NCBI GenBank assembly: GCA_003241965.1 | Contig: QBMB01000021.1 | Coordinates: 1 to 54,116, forward strand | DNA length: 54,116 nt | Reading direction: 5' to 3' | Origin: Burkholderiales bacterium | Lineage (GTDB): Bacteria; Pseudomonadota; Gammaproteobacteria; Burkholderiales; Burkholderiaceae_C | Part shown: one piece after another, positions 42,654-50,701 of the stretch | How positions within the stretch are numbered: the stretch's first letter is position 1 | Layout: the number at the start of each line of letters is the position of its first letter | The notes under the pieces: model-generated | What the model was told of the DNA's origin: nothing | Seen by the model: the letters and a program-made list of their open reading frames with translations, nothing else | Database searches by the model: none | Program-made: the position numbers and the translations under genes

Positions 42654-43391
42654 TCACGACACGAGGTAGCCGGTGAGCTGCATGCCCACCAGAATGAAGC
42701 CCGCGCTCATCATGGCGACGTTGGCTGTGTAGGCGTGGTGGATGAAGCTGGGTGTTCGGCGCCAGTAGCCCATGCCGATCAGGATGAGCGCCAATGCCAG
42801 CAGCTGCCCGATCTCCACGCCCACGTTGAAGGCGAGCAGGTTGGGCACCAAACCATCTGGCGAGATCTCGTACTCGATGATCTTTGTCGCCAGACCAAAG
42901 CCGTGAAACAGGCCAAACACCAACGTGGCGATCTTGGTGTTGGGTTGGACCCCGAACCACCGCTGGAAAGCACCGATGTTGTCCAGGGCCTTGTAGACCA
43001 CGGACAGACCAATGATCGCGTCGATCAGGTAGCTGTTGATGCCGACGTTGAAGTACACGCCCAGGATCATGGTGGTGGAGTGGCCCAGCGCAAACAGGCT
43101 CACATAGATGCCGATGTGCTGGATGCGGTAGAGGAAAAAGATCACCCCGAAGAGGAACAGGATGTGGTCGTAGCCCGTCATCATGTGTTTGGCACCCAGG
43201 TACATGAAGGGCAACAGATTGACGCCCGAAATTTCCTGGATGTAGCCCTTGTCGCCTTCGGTAACGGCGTGGGCAAAGACTTCTGCCGTGCCCAGGAGCA
43301 GGCAGATGAAGAAGGCTGATAGCAAAAAGAGACGGGGGTGCCCGATCGCCCATGGCGAACGTGGCAGCCTGTCGTGAACATGGCTGTGCAT
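42654..43391 (-). CDS. HupE/UreJ_2-type membrane protein, short form
   Basis: This 245-residue protein has an N-terminal signal/anchor (LFLLSAFFICLLLGTAEVFA), then about six helices with the HupE/UreJ_2 motifs MTGYDHILFLFGVIFFL, LFHGFGLATKIIE and FNVGVEIGQLLAL. It lacks the long periplasmic domain of the paralogue at 33021-34181. Family members transport nickel or cobalt. The neighbouring metal regulator and exporter support a Ni/Co role. The ATG at 43391 lies only 19 bases after a terminator-like hairpin. Confidence 0.85.
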   Translation of the reverse strand: MHSHVHDRLPRSPWAIGHPRLFLLSAFFICLLLGTAEVFAHAVTEGDKGYIQEISGVNLLPFMYLGAKHMMTGYDHILFLFGVIFFLYRIQHIGIYVSLFALGHSTTMILGVYFNVGINSYLIDAIIGLSVVYKALDNIGAFQRWFGVQPNTKIATLVFGLFHGFGLATKIIEYEISPDGLVPNLLAFNVGVEIGQLLALALILIGMGYWRRTPSFIHHAYTANVAMMSAGFILVGMQLTGYLVS

Positions 43392-43409
43392 GAAGACTCC
43401 GATGGTCTG

Positions 43410-43440
43410 AAAAAAATGGGGGCGCTGCGCGAAGCAGCGC
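43410..43440 (-). terminator. Rho-independent terminator/attenuator just upstream of the short HupE-type gene
   Basis: On the minus strand a perfect 7-bp stem GCGCTGC/GCAGCGC with a 5-base loop (43440-43422) is followed, after five bases, by seven U residues from the A-run 43416-43410. It lies between the His-rich protein gene and the HupE-type gene, so transcription from the shared promoter would partly stop before HupE. Confidence 0.65.
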
Positions 43441-43461
43441 GGGGCGGGAACGGGTGCGTTC

Positions 43462-43866
43462 TCAGCCCATGGGAGGGCGTTCCAGCCGGGACGCCTGAAC
43501 CATTTCGATCCACGGTCGCACCCGCACCCTCCAACTCGGAAGCTGTGGTGGCGCAGAGCCCCAGGCGACAGGCAGGGCGTGGGCCTTGTCGTGCGAGTGA
43601 TCGATGGCGTGGTGGGGATGACCAGCGTCTGCGCCCTGATCGACCAGCGCCAACTCGCCAGCTGGGTCCTCGTGCACATGCCCGTGCGGTTCGTCGAAGG
43701 GGTGTGGTGCGGCAGGGTGCGCTGCCGCGATGACCGCCAGACCATGTGAATTCGTCAGCCCCACCGATGAGACGATGGTCCCGAACATGATCACCAGCAG
43801 AACCAGCCATCGCATGCCCATCGCTGCCCCGTTGGGACGCAAGGATGACGGGACACGCAGGGTCAT
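43462..43866 (-). CDS. His-rich exported small protein of the metal region
   Basis: This 134-residue protein has one hydrophobic N-terminal segment (MRWLVLLVIMFGTIVSSVGL) and a central His/Asp/Glu-rich stretch (HPFDEPHGHVHEDPAG, HPHHAIDHSHDKAH) well suited to binding Ni2+, Co2+ or Zn2+. No named family is recognised. The ATG at 43866 is chosen because the frame upstream runs through the operator. It is divergent from the CsoR/RcnR-type regulator, whose operator lies 40 bases upstream. It probably sequesters metal in the periplasm (inference). Confidence 0.7.
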   Translation of the reverse strand: MTLRVPSSLRPNGAAMGMRWLVLLVIMFGTIVSSVGLTNSHGLAVIAAAHPAAPHPFDEPHGHVHEDPAGELALVDQGADAGHPHHAIDHSHDKAHALPVAWGSAPPQLPSWRVRVRPWIEMVQASRLERPPMG

Positions 43867-43905
43867 GATGTACAGATGATTTTCCAGTTCAGTGACGAGG
43901 TCTAT

Positions 43906-43926
43906 GATAACCCCCCCAGAGGATAC
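43906..43926. promoter_or_regulatory. CsoR/RcnR-type operator in the divergent metal promoter
   Basis: ATAAC7AGAGGAT (a run of seven C flanked by AT-rich partial inverted arms) resembles the G/C-tract operators bound by RcnR, InrS and CsoR proteins. It sits 9 bases before the regulator's ATG and 40 bases before the divergent His-rich gene, so one bound tetramer could silence both directions. Confidence 0.65.
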
Positions 43927-43934
43927 GATCTGCC

Positions 43935-44213
43935 ATGACACAACCGCACACACATGCGTCCCATCCGGCCATCATCAAGCGCCTGCGCAGAGCCAACGGG
44001 CACTTGAGCAGCACCATCGACATGCTGGAGCAGGGACGCACCTGCCTCGATATCGCGCAGCAGTTGCAGGCGGTGGAGAAAGCGGTTCAACAAGCCAAGA
44101 AGGCCCTGATCCAGGACCACCTGGATCACTGCCTTGAAGACCTCGTGGGTCCGCTTGCGCGTGGCCAGCGCCAATCCATGGACGAGTTCAAGGAGATCAC
44201 ACGCTACCTCTGA
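43935..44213 (+). CDS. CsoR/RcnR-family metal-sensing repressor
   Basis: This 92-residue, all-helical DUF156 repressor probably senses nickel or cobalt. Likely ligands are Cys37 (GRTCLDI), His62 and Cys66 (DHLDHC), spaced +25 and +29 as in the family fingerprint. The Cys-His-Cys set matches CsoR/InrS rather than Cys-His-His of RcnR. N-terminal His5, His7 and His10 could add an InrS/RcnR-like ligand. The downstream neighbour is an NreB-like exporter, as InrS controls NrsD. Nickel is therefore favoured over copper by context. Confidence 0.88.
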   Translation: MTQPHTHASHPAIIKRLRRANGHLSSTIDMLEQGRTCLDIAQQLQAVEKAVQQAKKALIQDHLDHCLEDLVGPLARGQRQSMDEFKEITRYL

Positions 44214-44258
44214 GCTGCCCACTCCCCCTGCCCGAGCGCACTAACCCCGAGATACAAC

Positions 44259-45584
44259 ATGCTCGACATCCTGGCCCACCGCACCTACCGCCATCTGTTC
44301 GCCGCACAGGTGATCGCCTTGATCGGGACCGGTCTGGCCACGGTGGCTTTGGGCCTGCTGGCCTTTGAGCTCGCTGGCGACAACGCAGGCATGGTGCTGG
44401 GCACGGCTCTCGCCATCAAGATGGTTGCGTACGTGGGCGTGGCGCCCGCGGCTGCTGCGTTTGCCGATCGCCTGCCACGTCGCACCCTGCTGGTCGCGCT
44501 GGACCTGGTGCGCGCTGCCGTGGCACTGCTGCTGCCGTTCGTCTCCCAGATCTGGGAGGTGTACGTGTTGATCTTTGTGTTGCAGGCGGCGTCGGCCGCT
44601 TTCACCCCCACCTTCCAGGCCACCATTCCCGATGTGCTGCCGGATGAGAAGGACTACACCAAGGCCTTGTCGCTCTCTCGCCTGGCGTATGACATGGAGA
44701 GCTTGGTCAGCCCGATGTTGGCGGCGGCTTTGCTCACCGTCATCGGCTTTCACGACCTGTTCGCCGGCACGGTGGTGGGCTTCCTGGCGTCGGCCGCTTT
44801 GGTGGTGTCGGTGGTACTGCCGGCACACCCAGCACCGCAGCGCCGTGGCATCTACGACCGAACCACGCGCGGGCTGCGCATCTACCTGGCCACGCCTCGG
44901 TTGCGCGGGCTGCTGGCCGTCAATGCGGCCGTGGCAGCGGCAGGCTCCATGGTGTTTGTCAACACAGTGGTCATCGTGCAAGCCGGGTTGGGCCTGACCC
45001 AGAGCGCGGTGGCCCTGGCGTTGGCCAGTTTCGGCGCAGGCTCCATGGTGGCCTCGCTGGTCTTGCCGCGCTTGTTGGAGCGACTCGCCGACCGCAGCGT
45101 GATGTTGGGCGGCATCGGGTTGTTGGTCGCGGGCATGTTCGCGGGCACCTGGGTGGTCGGACACGTCTCGCTCATGGCCTTGTGGTTCGTGCTGGGTCTG
45201 GGTTACTCGACCGCCCAGACACCCTCCGGGCGCTTGCTGCGGCGATCCTCGAACCCGGAGGATCGCCCCGCGCTCTTTGCCGCACAGTTCGCGCTGTCGC
45301 ATGCCTGCTGGTTGCTGTTCTATCCCCTGGCCGGCTGGCTTGGCGCTCACCACGGCTTGCCCATGACTTTTGCGGTGCTGGGTTGCGCGGGTGCCGTGGC
45401 TGTATGGGTTGCCTTGATGGTGTGGCCGTCCCGGGATCCGGAGGTGATCGAGCACGACCACCCAGAGCTGCCGGCCGGGCATGCCCACACGCATGGTTCG
45501 ATAGCTGCAGGCAGCGGCGCGCGCCACGCCCATCCGTTTGTGGTTGATGACCACCACCCCCACTGGCCCAACATGGAGCGCTGA
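44259..45584 (+). CDS. NreB-like MFS metal exporter with His-rich tail
   Basis: This 441-residue major facilitator protein has about 12 helices, the MFS loop motif AFADRLPRRTL between helices 2 and 3, and a cytoplasmic C-terminal tail rich in His (EHDHPELPAGHAHTHG and HAHPFVVDDHHPHW). This arrangement is characteristic of the Ni2+ exporters NreB and NrsD. It begins 45 bases after the CsoR/RcnR-type repressor gene and is probably co-transcribed and derepressed by metal. Cobalt export is also possible. Confidence 0.85.
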   Translation: MLDILAHRTYRHLFAAQVIALIGTGLATVALGLLAFELAGDNAGMVLGTALAIKMVAYVGVAPAAAAFADRLPRRTLLVALDLVRAAVALLLPFVSQIWEVYVLIFVLQAASAAFTPTFQATIPDVLPDEKDYTKALSLSRLAYDMESLVSPMLAAALLTVIGFHDLFAGTVVGFLASAALVVSVVLPAHPAPQRRGIYDRTTRGLRIYLATPRLRGLLAVNAAVAAAGSMVFVNTVVIVQAGLGLTQSAVALALASFGAGSMVASLVLPRLLERLADRSVMLGGIGLLVAGMFAGTWVVGHVSLMALWFVLGLGYSTAQTPSGRLLRRSSNPEDRPALFAAQFALSHACWLLFYPLAGWLGAHHGLPMTFAVLGCAGAVAVWVALMVWPSRDPEVIEHDHPELPAGHAHTHGSIAAGSGARHAHPFVVDDHHPHWPNMER

Positions 45585-45682
45585 TGTCTCGTGCGGTGCG
45601 AAGGCAAGCCCAGCGTACGCCAGCGCACCGACCATGTGGCCCTTGCAAGACGATGCTGTGCACTTTTCACTAGGGGGTTCCA

Positions 45683-45895
45683 ATGGCTCAAAAAGCACAC
45701 ATCGTCGGCAAGGTTGAATACCGCAGTGGCGACGGGCCGAATGTGGAAATCCGGCCCGGCCCGGTGGACGTGAGCACCGGTATCAACGACGCCACGCTGA
45801 GCTGGACCGACGAAGAGACGCATGGATCGACGGCGATACCGCTGGCAGACTTCAAACGCTATGTGGCTGAAGGTTTGATCCAGCTCGACAACTGA
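45683..45895 (+). CDS. Conserved small protein of unknown function, 70 residues
   Basis: An ATG at 45683 preceded by AGGGGG opens a 70-residue, acidic, soluble protein (AQKAHIVGKVEYRSGDGP, TDEETHGSTAIPLADFKRYV). It has no signal or membrane segment and no family I recognise. Codon use is like the neighbours. It may be a small beta-strand-rich protein, to judge from alternating hydrophobic residues. It is convergent with the MerR-type gene, ending 6 bases before it. Confidence 0.65.
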   Translation: MAQKAHIVGKVEYRSGDGPNVEIRPGPVDVSTGINDATLSWTDEETHGSTAIPLADFKRYVAEGLIQLDN

Positions 45896-45901
45896 ACGTC
45901 G

Positions 45902-46327
45902 TCAGCCGTTACTGTGGCAGGCGCACGACTCTCCGTGGGCCGCAGACACCAGTTCGTCCAGGATGCCGCAGTGCCCTTCGTGCGTGCCTGAACAGCGTGC
46001 CCGCAGTTGCAGCAGCTGTTTCTCCAGCGCCCGCATGCTCTTGAGGCGGGCGCGCACGCGGGCCAGCTGGTCGTCCACCAGCAGGTTCACGTCACCGCAG
46101 TGCTGCTCGGGCTCGTCCACAAAGCCCAGCAGCCGGTTCACGTCGGCCAGCGGCATGTCCAGCGCACGGCAGTGGCGGATGAAGGACCGGCGCTCCAGGT
46201 GCGAGGCCTCGTAATCGCGGTAGCCGTTGTCGCGCCGCGCCGGCTCGGGCAGCAGGCCCTGTTTTTCGTAGTAGCGGATGGTTTCCACATCCACGCCCGT
46301 GGCGCGTGACAGTTCCTTGATCTGCAT
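45902..46327 (-). CDS. Cd(II)/Pb(II)-responsive MerR-family regulator (CadR/PbrR type)
   Basis: This 141-residue regulator has an N-terminal winged helix (MQIKELSRATGVDVETIRYY) and a long dimerisation helix. Cys77 (EQHCGDVN), Cys112 and Cys120 (RCSGTHEGHC) make up the three-Cys site of the CadR/PbrR group. The tail CACH may be a second metal site. It is divergent from the CDF transporter gene, whose promoter has the elongated spacer expected for MerR activation. Confidence 0.93.
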   Translation of the reverse strand: MQIKELSRATGVDVETIRYYEKQGLLPEPARRDNGYRDYEASHLERRSFIRHCRALDMPLADVNRLLGFVDEPEQHCGDVNLLVDDQLARVRARLKSMRALEKQLLQLRARCSGTHEGHCGILDELVSAAHGESCACHSNG

Positions 46328-46354
46328 GGCAGAACCCCTTTTTCATTGCGGTGA

Positions 46355-46385
46355 TTGACACTGTAGCGACTTCAGGGTTTCCAAT
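46355..46385 (+). promoter_or_regulatory. MerR-type promoter/operator of the CDF-dsbB-dsbA-like operon
   Basis: TTGACA (46355-46360), an unusually long 19-base spacer and TCCAAT (46380-46385; 4 of 6) form a promoter that needs DNA distortion. The spacer carries the dyad ACTGTAGCGACTTCAGGGT (46360-46378), which resembles CadR/PbrR operators. It fits activation by the divergent MerR protein when Cd, Pb or Zn is bound. Confidence 0.75.
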
Positions 46386-46407
46386 GCAGGCATCTCAAGG
46401 AAAAACC

Positions 46408-47061
46408 ATGTCCGCTCATTGCTGTGACCACGATACGCCCAAGGTCGAAACCATCGTCAACCTGGGCCGCTACCGCAAGATTCTCTGGATCGCCCTGATC
46501 GTGAACGCCGCCATGTTTCTGGTGGAGATCGGCGCCGGGTTTCAGTCCGGCTCGCTCTCGCTGCTGGCCGATGCGGTCGATTTTGGCGGCGACGCGTTGA
46601 ACTACGCCGTGTCGCTCGCGGTGCTGGCTTCGGCGCTGGCCTGGCGCGCCCGCGCGGCCATCCTCAAGGCGCTCAGCATGATGGGCTTTGGCCTCTATGT
46701 GCTGGGAGCTGCGCTGTGGTCGGTGTGGCACGGCGGTGTACCGCTGGCCTTGACCATGGGCGCGGTGGCGCTGCTCGCACTGGTGGCCAACGTGGCTGTG
46801 GCCTGGATGCTCTATGCGTTTCGCGAAGGCGATTCGAACATGCGCAGCGTGTGGCTGTGCTCGCGCAACGACGCCATCGGCAACGTGGCCGTGTTCATGG
46901 CCGCGCTCGGTGTGTTCGGCACCGGGTCTGCCTGGCCCGATCTGGCGGTGGCCAGCCTGATGGCGGTGCTGGCCCTGCACGGCGGCTGGACGGTGCTGCG
47001 GCAGGCGCGCGGCGAACTGGGCCAGAGCGCAGGCGAGGACCACCATGGCCATGTGCACTGA
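46408..47061 (+). CDS. Cation diffusion facilitator-type transporter, short form
   Basis: This 217-residue membrane protein of the CDF superfamily has about six helices. A metal-site motif in helix 2 (LLADAVDFGGDALNY) has Asp where many Zn transporters have His. The C-terminal cytoplasmic domain of full-length CDF proteins is missing; only a short His tail (DHHGHVH) remains. The N-terminal SAHCCDHD is also metal-binding. AAGGA 6 bases upstream supports the ATG at 46408. It probably exports Cd2+ or Zn2+ under control of the divergent MerR regulator. Confidence 0.82.
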   Translation: MSAHCCDHDTPKVETIVNLGRYRKILWIALIVNAAMFLVEIGAGFQSGSLSLLADAVDFGGDALNYAVSLAVLASALAWRARAAILKALSMMGFGLYVLGAALWSVWHGGVPLALTMGAVALLALVANVAVAWMLYAFREGDSNMRSVWLCSRNDAIGNVAVFMAALGVFGTGSAWPDLAVASLMAVLALHGGWTVLRQARGELGQSAGEDHHGHVH

Positions 47062-47073
47062 GCGGCGCCGCTG

Positions 47074-47487
47074 ATGCGGGCCTGGTCTGTGTTGATGGCG
47101 GCCTGGGGCATGGCCCTGGTGTCGACCCTGGGCGCGTTGTTCATCGGCGAGGTCATGGGCATGACGCCCTGCCTGCTGTGCTGGTACCAGCGCATCTTCA
47201 TGTTCCCGCTGGCGATCATCCTGGGCATGGCCGCTTTCGCTGAAGACCGCCGCGGCGCTGTGTACGCGCTGCCGCTGGCCTTGGGCGGCGCTGCGGTGGC
47301 CGGCTACCACACCGCCCTGGTGGCGGGCTGGGTGCCGAAGTGGTGGGTGCCTTGCGGTGCCGGCCCATCGTGCAGTGAGCAGAGTCTCGAAATCCTGGGG
47401 GGTATCCAGATTCCCTGGATGTCCCTGCTGGCCTTCGCGGCCATTGCCATCCTGTTGTTTGTTTACTTGAAAAAGACCCGTTCATGA
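47074..47487 (+). CDS. DsbB/BdbC-like disulfide oxidoreductase
   Basis: This 137-residue protein with four helices is of the DsbB/BdbC type, which reoxidises DsbA-like proteins with quinone. The first Cys pair is Cys33 and Cys36 (TPCLLCWYQR). The second is Cys94 and Cys100 (VPCGAGPSC). It lies 12 bases after the CDF gene and its stop overlaps the DsbA-like gene, so the redox pair is co-expressed with a metal exporter. Confidence 0.9.
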   Translation: MRAWSVLMAAWGMALVSTLGALFIGEVMGMTPCLLCWYQRIFMFPLAIILGMAAFAEDRRGAVYALPLALGGAAVAGYHTALVAGWVPKWWVPCGAGPSCSEQSLEILGGIQIPWMSLLAFAAIAILLFVYLKKTRS

Positions 47488-48140
47488 GCGCCAAAAAACT
47501 CACCGTCATTGGCCTGGTGGCCGTCGTTGCCCTGTTTTTCTATCTGGGCATGAGCGCCTACCAAAAGCGTGTGCAGATCGCGCAGGACGTGCAGGTCAAG
47601 GCCGAGCAGACGCGGCTGGTGCGCATGCACTCGCCGGTCTTCGGCCCGCAGGCAGGGCAGGTCACCATCGTCGAGTTCTTTGACCCGGCCTGTGAGACCT
47701 GCCGCGCGTTTTATCCCATCGTCAAGAGCCTCATGGCGCAGTACCCCAGCGACGTGAAGCTCGTCATTCGCTACGCGCCGTTTCACCAGGGCTCCGACGT
47801 GGTGGTCAAGCTGCTGGAGGCGGCCAGGAGCCAGGGCAAGTACCAGACGGTGCTGGAGGCCGTGCTGGCTGCGCAGCCCGCTTGGGCCGACCACGGCCAG
47901 CCCAACATCGAAACCGCTTTCAAGGTGGCCGAGCAGGCCGGCCTGGACCTAACCCAGGCGCGGCAGGACATGGAGAAACCCGGCATGCAGGCGTTGTTGC
48001 AGCAGGACATCGAAGACCTCACCGCGCTGCAGGTCACCAAGACCCCGACCTTCTTCGTCAATGGCCGCAGCCTGCCCAGCTTCGGCCCCGATCAGCTGGC
48101 CGCGCTGGTGGCCGACGAGGTGGGCAAGCTGAAGCGGTGA
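47484..48140 (+). CDS. DsbA-like thioredoxin-fold protein, membrane anchored
   Basis: This 218-residue protein has an N-terminal membrane anchor (about residues 7-24) and a periplasmic thioredoxin fold with the DsbA-type helical insert. The active site is Cys70-Glu-Thr-Cys73 (FFDPACETCRAFYP). The cis-Pro loop is KTPTFFVNG. It probably forms an oxidation pathway with the DsbB-like protein encoded just upstream. The last 49 bases overlap, tail to tail, the convergent MFS gene. Confidence 0.9.
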   Translation: MSAKKLTVIGLVAVVALFFYLGMSAYQKRVQIAQDVQVKAEQTRLVRMHSPVFGPQAGQVTIVEFFDPACETCRAFYPIVKSLMAQYPSDVKLVIRYAPFHQGSDVVVKLLEAARSQGKYQTVLEAVLAAQPAWADHGQPNIETAFKVAEQAGLDLTQARQDMEKPGMQALLQQDIEDLTALQVTKTPTFFVNGRSLPSFGPDQLAALVADEVGKLKR

Positions 48141-49330
48141 CGGCGAAGCCGCTGCGCCATCCACAGCGCAGCGACAGCAGCGGCCAGGGCCACCCCGGCA
48201 CCCACGAAGCCGACGCTCTCCAGCCCCCACAGTGGAATGCTCGCGCCGCCGAGCATGGCGCCCAGAGCGATGCCTCCGTTGGCCGCCGAGACGTTGATGG
48301 TGCCCGCCAGTGCCTGGGCCTGCGGCGCCGACTTCATCACGCGGATCTGGCAGATCGGGTAGAGCGCGGTGTTGGCCACCCCCCAGACGGCCAGGGCGAT
48401 CACCAGGCCCACCGGCACGGTGGCCAGCAGCAGGGTGGCCACCATGCCCGCCGCGAGCAGCACGCTGAAAGCGGCCGTCGTGATGAGTGGCTTGCGGTCG
48501 ACCCACAGACCGCCCAACCAGTTGCCGCCCAGGCCCACGGCGCCAAAGCCCATGAGCCACCAGCCCACGTGGGCCGAGGGCACCAGCGCAACCTTTTCCA
48601 GCACTTCGGCCAGGTAGGTGTAGCCGGTGAACATGGCGGTGAACACCGCGACCGACAGCAGCACATGGCCCACGAACGCGGGGTCGCGCAGGATGCGGGC
48701 TTGTTCCCCCAGGCGCACGCGCTCGGTGGCCGCCATCCTGGGCATCACCACCTGCAGGAGTGCCGCAACCAGCAAGGACAGCGCGGCCAGCACCCAGAAG
48801 GCACCTCGCCAGCCAATGGCTTCCCCGGCCACGGTGCCCAGCGGAATGCCGAACAGCATGGCGCCCGAGATGCCCAGGTAGACCAGCGCGACGGCGCGAC
48901 TGGCGCGCTGCGGCCCGGCGAGCTTGGCTGCGGTGTCGCTGGCTGCACCCCAGAACACCGGCAGGGCGAGCGCGGGCGCGATGCGCGCGATCGCCAGGGT
49001 CCAGAGGTTGGGCGCCATCGCGGCCAGGGCATTGGAGGCCGCAAAGAGCAGCAGCACGCCCACAAACAGGCGCTTGCGCTCCCTGTGGGCCAGCCAGGCC
49101 GTCAGTGGCGGCCCGCACAGCATCACGATCACGGCGAACAACGTCACCAGCTGCCCCGCTGTGGACACGGACACATCCAGGTCTCTGGCCAGTGCCGGCA
49201 ACAAGCCCACCATGAGGAACTCGGTGGTGACGATCACGAAGGCGGCCACGGCGAGCACGATGGTGGACGCCTGGTGGCCGGTGGCCGAGGTTGAGGCGTC
49301 GGGAGACGCAGCTGGGTTGAGCGAAGGCAT
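48092..49330 (-). CDS. MFS transporter (sugar/drug efflux type)
   Basis: This 412-residue MFS protein has twelve hydrophobic helices. The loop motif AHRERKRLFVG follows helix 2, and the RIAPALALPVFWG segment fits the arabinose-efflux/YdhP-like group. Substrate is unknown. Its last 16 codons lie inside the 3' end of the DsbA-like gene, and both frames look genuine. It is divergent from a LysR regulator (about 100 bases between starts), which likely controls it. Confidence 0.9.
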   Translation of the reverse strand: MPSLNPAASPDASTSATGHQASTIVLAVAAFVIVTTEFLMVGLLPALARDLDVSVSTAGQLVTLFAVIVMLCGPPLTAWLAHRERKRLFVGVLLLFAASNALAAMAPNLWTLAIARIAPALALPVFWGAASDTAAKLAGPQRASRAVALVYLGISGAMLFGIPLGTVAGEAIGWRGAFWVLAALSLLVAALLQVVMPRMAATERVRLGEQARILRDPAFVGHVLLSVAVFTAMFTGYTYLAEVLEKVALVPSAHVGWWLMGFGAVGLGGNWLGGLWVDRKPLITTAAFSVLLAAGMVATLLLATVPVGLVIALAVWGVANTALYPICQIRVMKSAPQAQALAGTINVSAANGGIALGAMLGGASIPLWGLESVGFVGAGVALAAAVAALWMAQRLRRHRFSLPTSSATSAAS

Positions 49331-49437
49331 GGGAACTCGTTGAACGATGAATCTGCCCAGCTTATTAAAGAACCTTGATCTCTTGTTGGATCGTTATTCC
49401 AGTGAAAATAGAATTTGATTCCTGAATGGAGGGTGGC

Positions 49438-50361
49438 ATGCACAGCGCAGAACGGTTGAAGGGCATCGATGTTTTTGTGGCCACGGTGGCTGCAGGCAGC
49501 TTCACGGCCGCGGCGGACCGGCTGAACCTGACGGGCTCGGCCGTGGGCAAAGCCATCGCCCGCCTTGAGGCGCGCCTGAGCACCCGCCTCTTTGAGCGCA
49601 CGACCCGGCGGCTCGAGCTGACAGACGCGGGCGCCGCCTTCCACCGCATCTGTGTGCGCGTGCTGGAAGAGCTCGATTCGGCAGAGCGCGTGCTGGCCGC
49701 AGACGCCGCCGAGCCCTCGGGTCGTCTGCGGGTGGATCTGCCCGCCACGTTTGGCCTGCGAAAGGTGATGGCCTTGCTGGTGGCGCTGGTGAAAAAGCAC
49801 CCGAGGCTGCAGACCCACGTGTCGTTCACCGATCGTTTTGTGGACGTGGTCGACGATGGCATCGACGTCGCCGTGCGCATCGGCGGCGCCGACACTTGGG
49901 CCCCCAACGTCGGCCACCGCTTCATCGGCAAGGAGCGCCTGATCTTTTGCGCGTCGCCCGGCTATTTGCAGCAGCACGGAACACCGCAGACGCTGCAAGA
50001 CCTGTGGAGCCACGACACGGTCACCTATGGCCGGGCAGACGGCACGTCCAGCCCCTGGCTGATCGCGGCCGACCACGGGCCCACCGAGCGCCGCAGCGTG
50101 GAGAGCCGTGTGGTCGTCGGGCATGGCGAAGCGCAGCTCGATGCCGTGGTGGCCGGGTTGGGCGTGGCCCAACTGGCCACCTGGCTGGCAGAAGACGAGC
50201 TCAGGGCAGGGCGCCTGGTACCCATCCTGCCCGACCTGGAGGTGGACGGCCTGCCATTGCACATCGTCTGGCCGCTCAGCAAGCAGTTGTTGCCCAAGGT
50301 CGATGCTGCGTTGAACCACCTGGCCGCGCAGCTGCGCATCAACAACGACCCCATGACATGA
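49438..50361 (+). CDS. LysR-family transcriptional regulator
   Basis: This 307-residue LysR protein has an N-terminal winged helix-turn-helix ([20 protein letters not shown] and [18 protein letters not shown]) and a periplasmic-binding-type effector domain. GGAGG at 49428-49432 supports the ATG at 49438 over the one at 49426. It probably regulates the divergent MFS gene. Its stop overlaps the ynfA-type start by 4 bases. Confidence 0.94.
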   Translation: MHSAERLKGIDVFVATVAAGSFTAAADRLNLTGSAVGKAIARLEARLSTRLFERTTRRLELTDAGAAFHRICVRVLEELDSAERVLAADAAEPSGRLRVDLPATFGLRKVMALLVALVKKHPRLQTHVSFTDRFVDVVDDGIDVAVRIGGADTWAPNVGHRFIGKERLIFCASPGYLQQHGTPQTLQDLWSHDTVTYGRADGTSSPWLIAADHGPTERRSVESRVVVGHGEAQLDAVVAGLGVAQLATWLAEDELRAGRLVPILPDLEVDGLPLHIVWPLSKQLLPKVDAALNHLAAQLRINNDPMT

Positions 50362-50681
50362 AAACACTGCTGCTCTACCTCGTCACCGCCATCGCCGAAA
50401 TCGTCGGCTGCTATTTGCCGCTGCTGTGGTTGCGCGGCCAGGGCTCGGGCTGGTGGTTGTTGCCCGCCGCTGCCGTGAGCCTGGCCACCTTTGCCTGGCT
50501 GCTCACCCTGCACGCCGCGCCCTCGGGCCGGGTCTATGCGGCCTACGGCGGTGTCTATGTGGCGGTGGCGCTGGCGTGGCTGTGGTCGGTCGACGGTGTG
50601 CGCCCGAGCAGCTGGGATGTGGCGGGTGTGGCCGTGACGCTGGTGGGGATGGCGATGATTGCGTTTCAGCCGCGGGCCTGA
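50358..50681 (+). CDS. UPF0060 (YnfA) family small membrane protein
   Basis: This 107-residue protein with four helices matches UPF0060/Ynf[41 protein letters not shown] and the C-terminal [11 protein letters not shown]. It is related to small multidrug resistance-type transporters, with an unsettled substrate. The ATG overlaps the LysR gene stop, so it may belong to the same regulon as the MFS transporter. Confidence 0.94.
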   Translation: MKTLLLYLVTAIAEIVGCYLPLLWLRGQGSGWWLLPAAAVSLATFAWLLTLHAAPSGRVYAAYGGVYVAVALAWLWSVDGVRPSSWDVAGVAVTLVGMAMIAFQPRA

Positions 50682-50701
50682 GGGCAGGGCGCCCGCCTTC
50701 C

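Noticed and set aside
46351..46407. Longer start for the CDF transporter beginning at 46351 or 46384
   Set aside because: Those starts lie inside the MerR-type promoter or before the Shine-Dalgarno. The ATG at 46408 has AAGGA at correct spacing.
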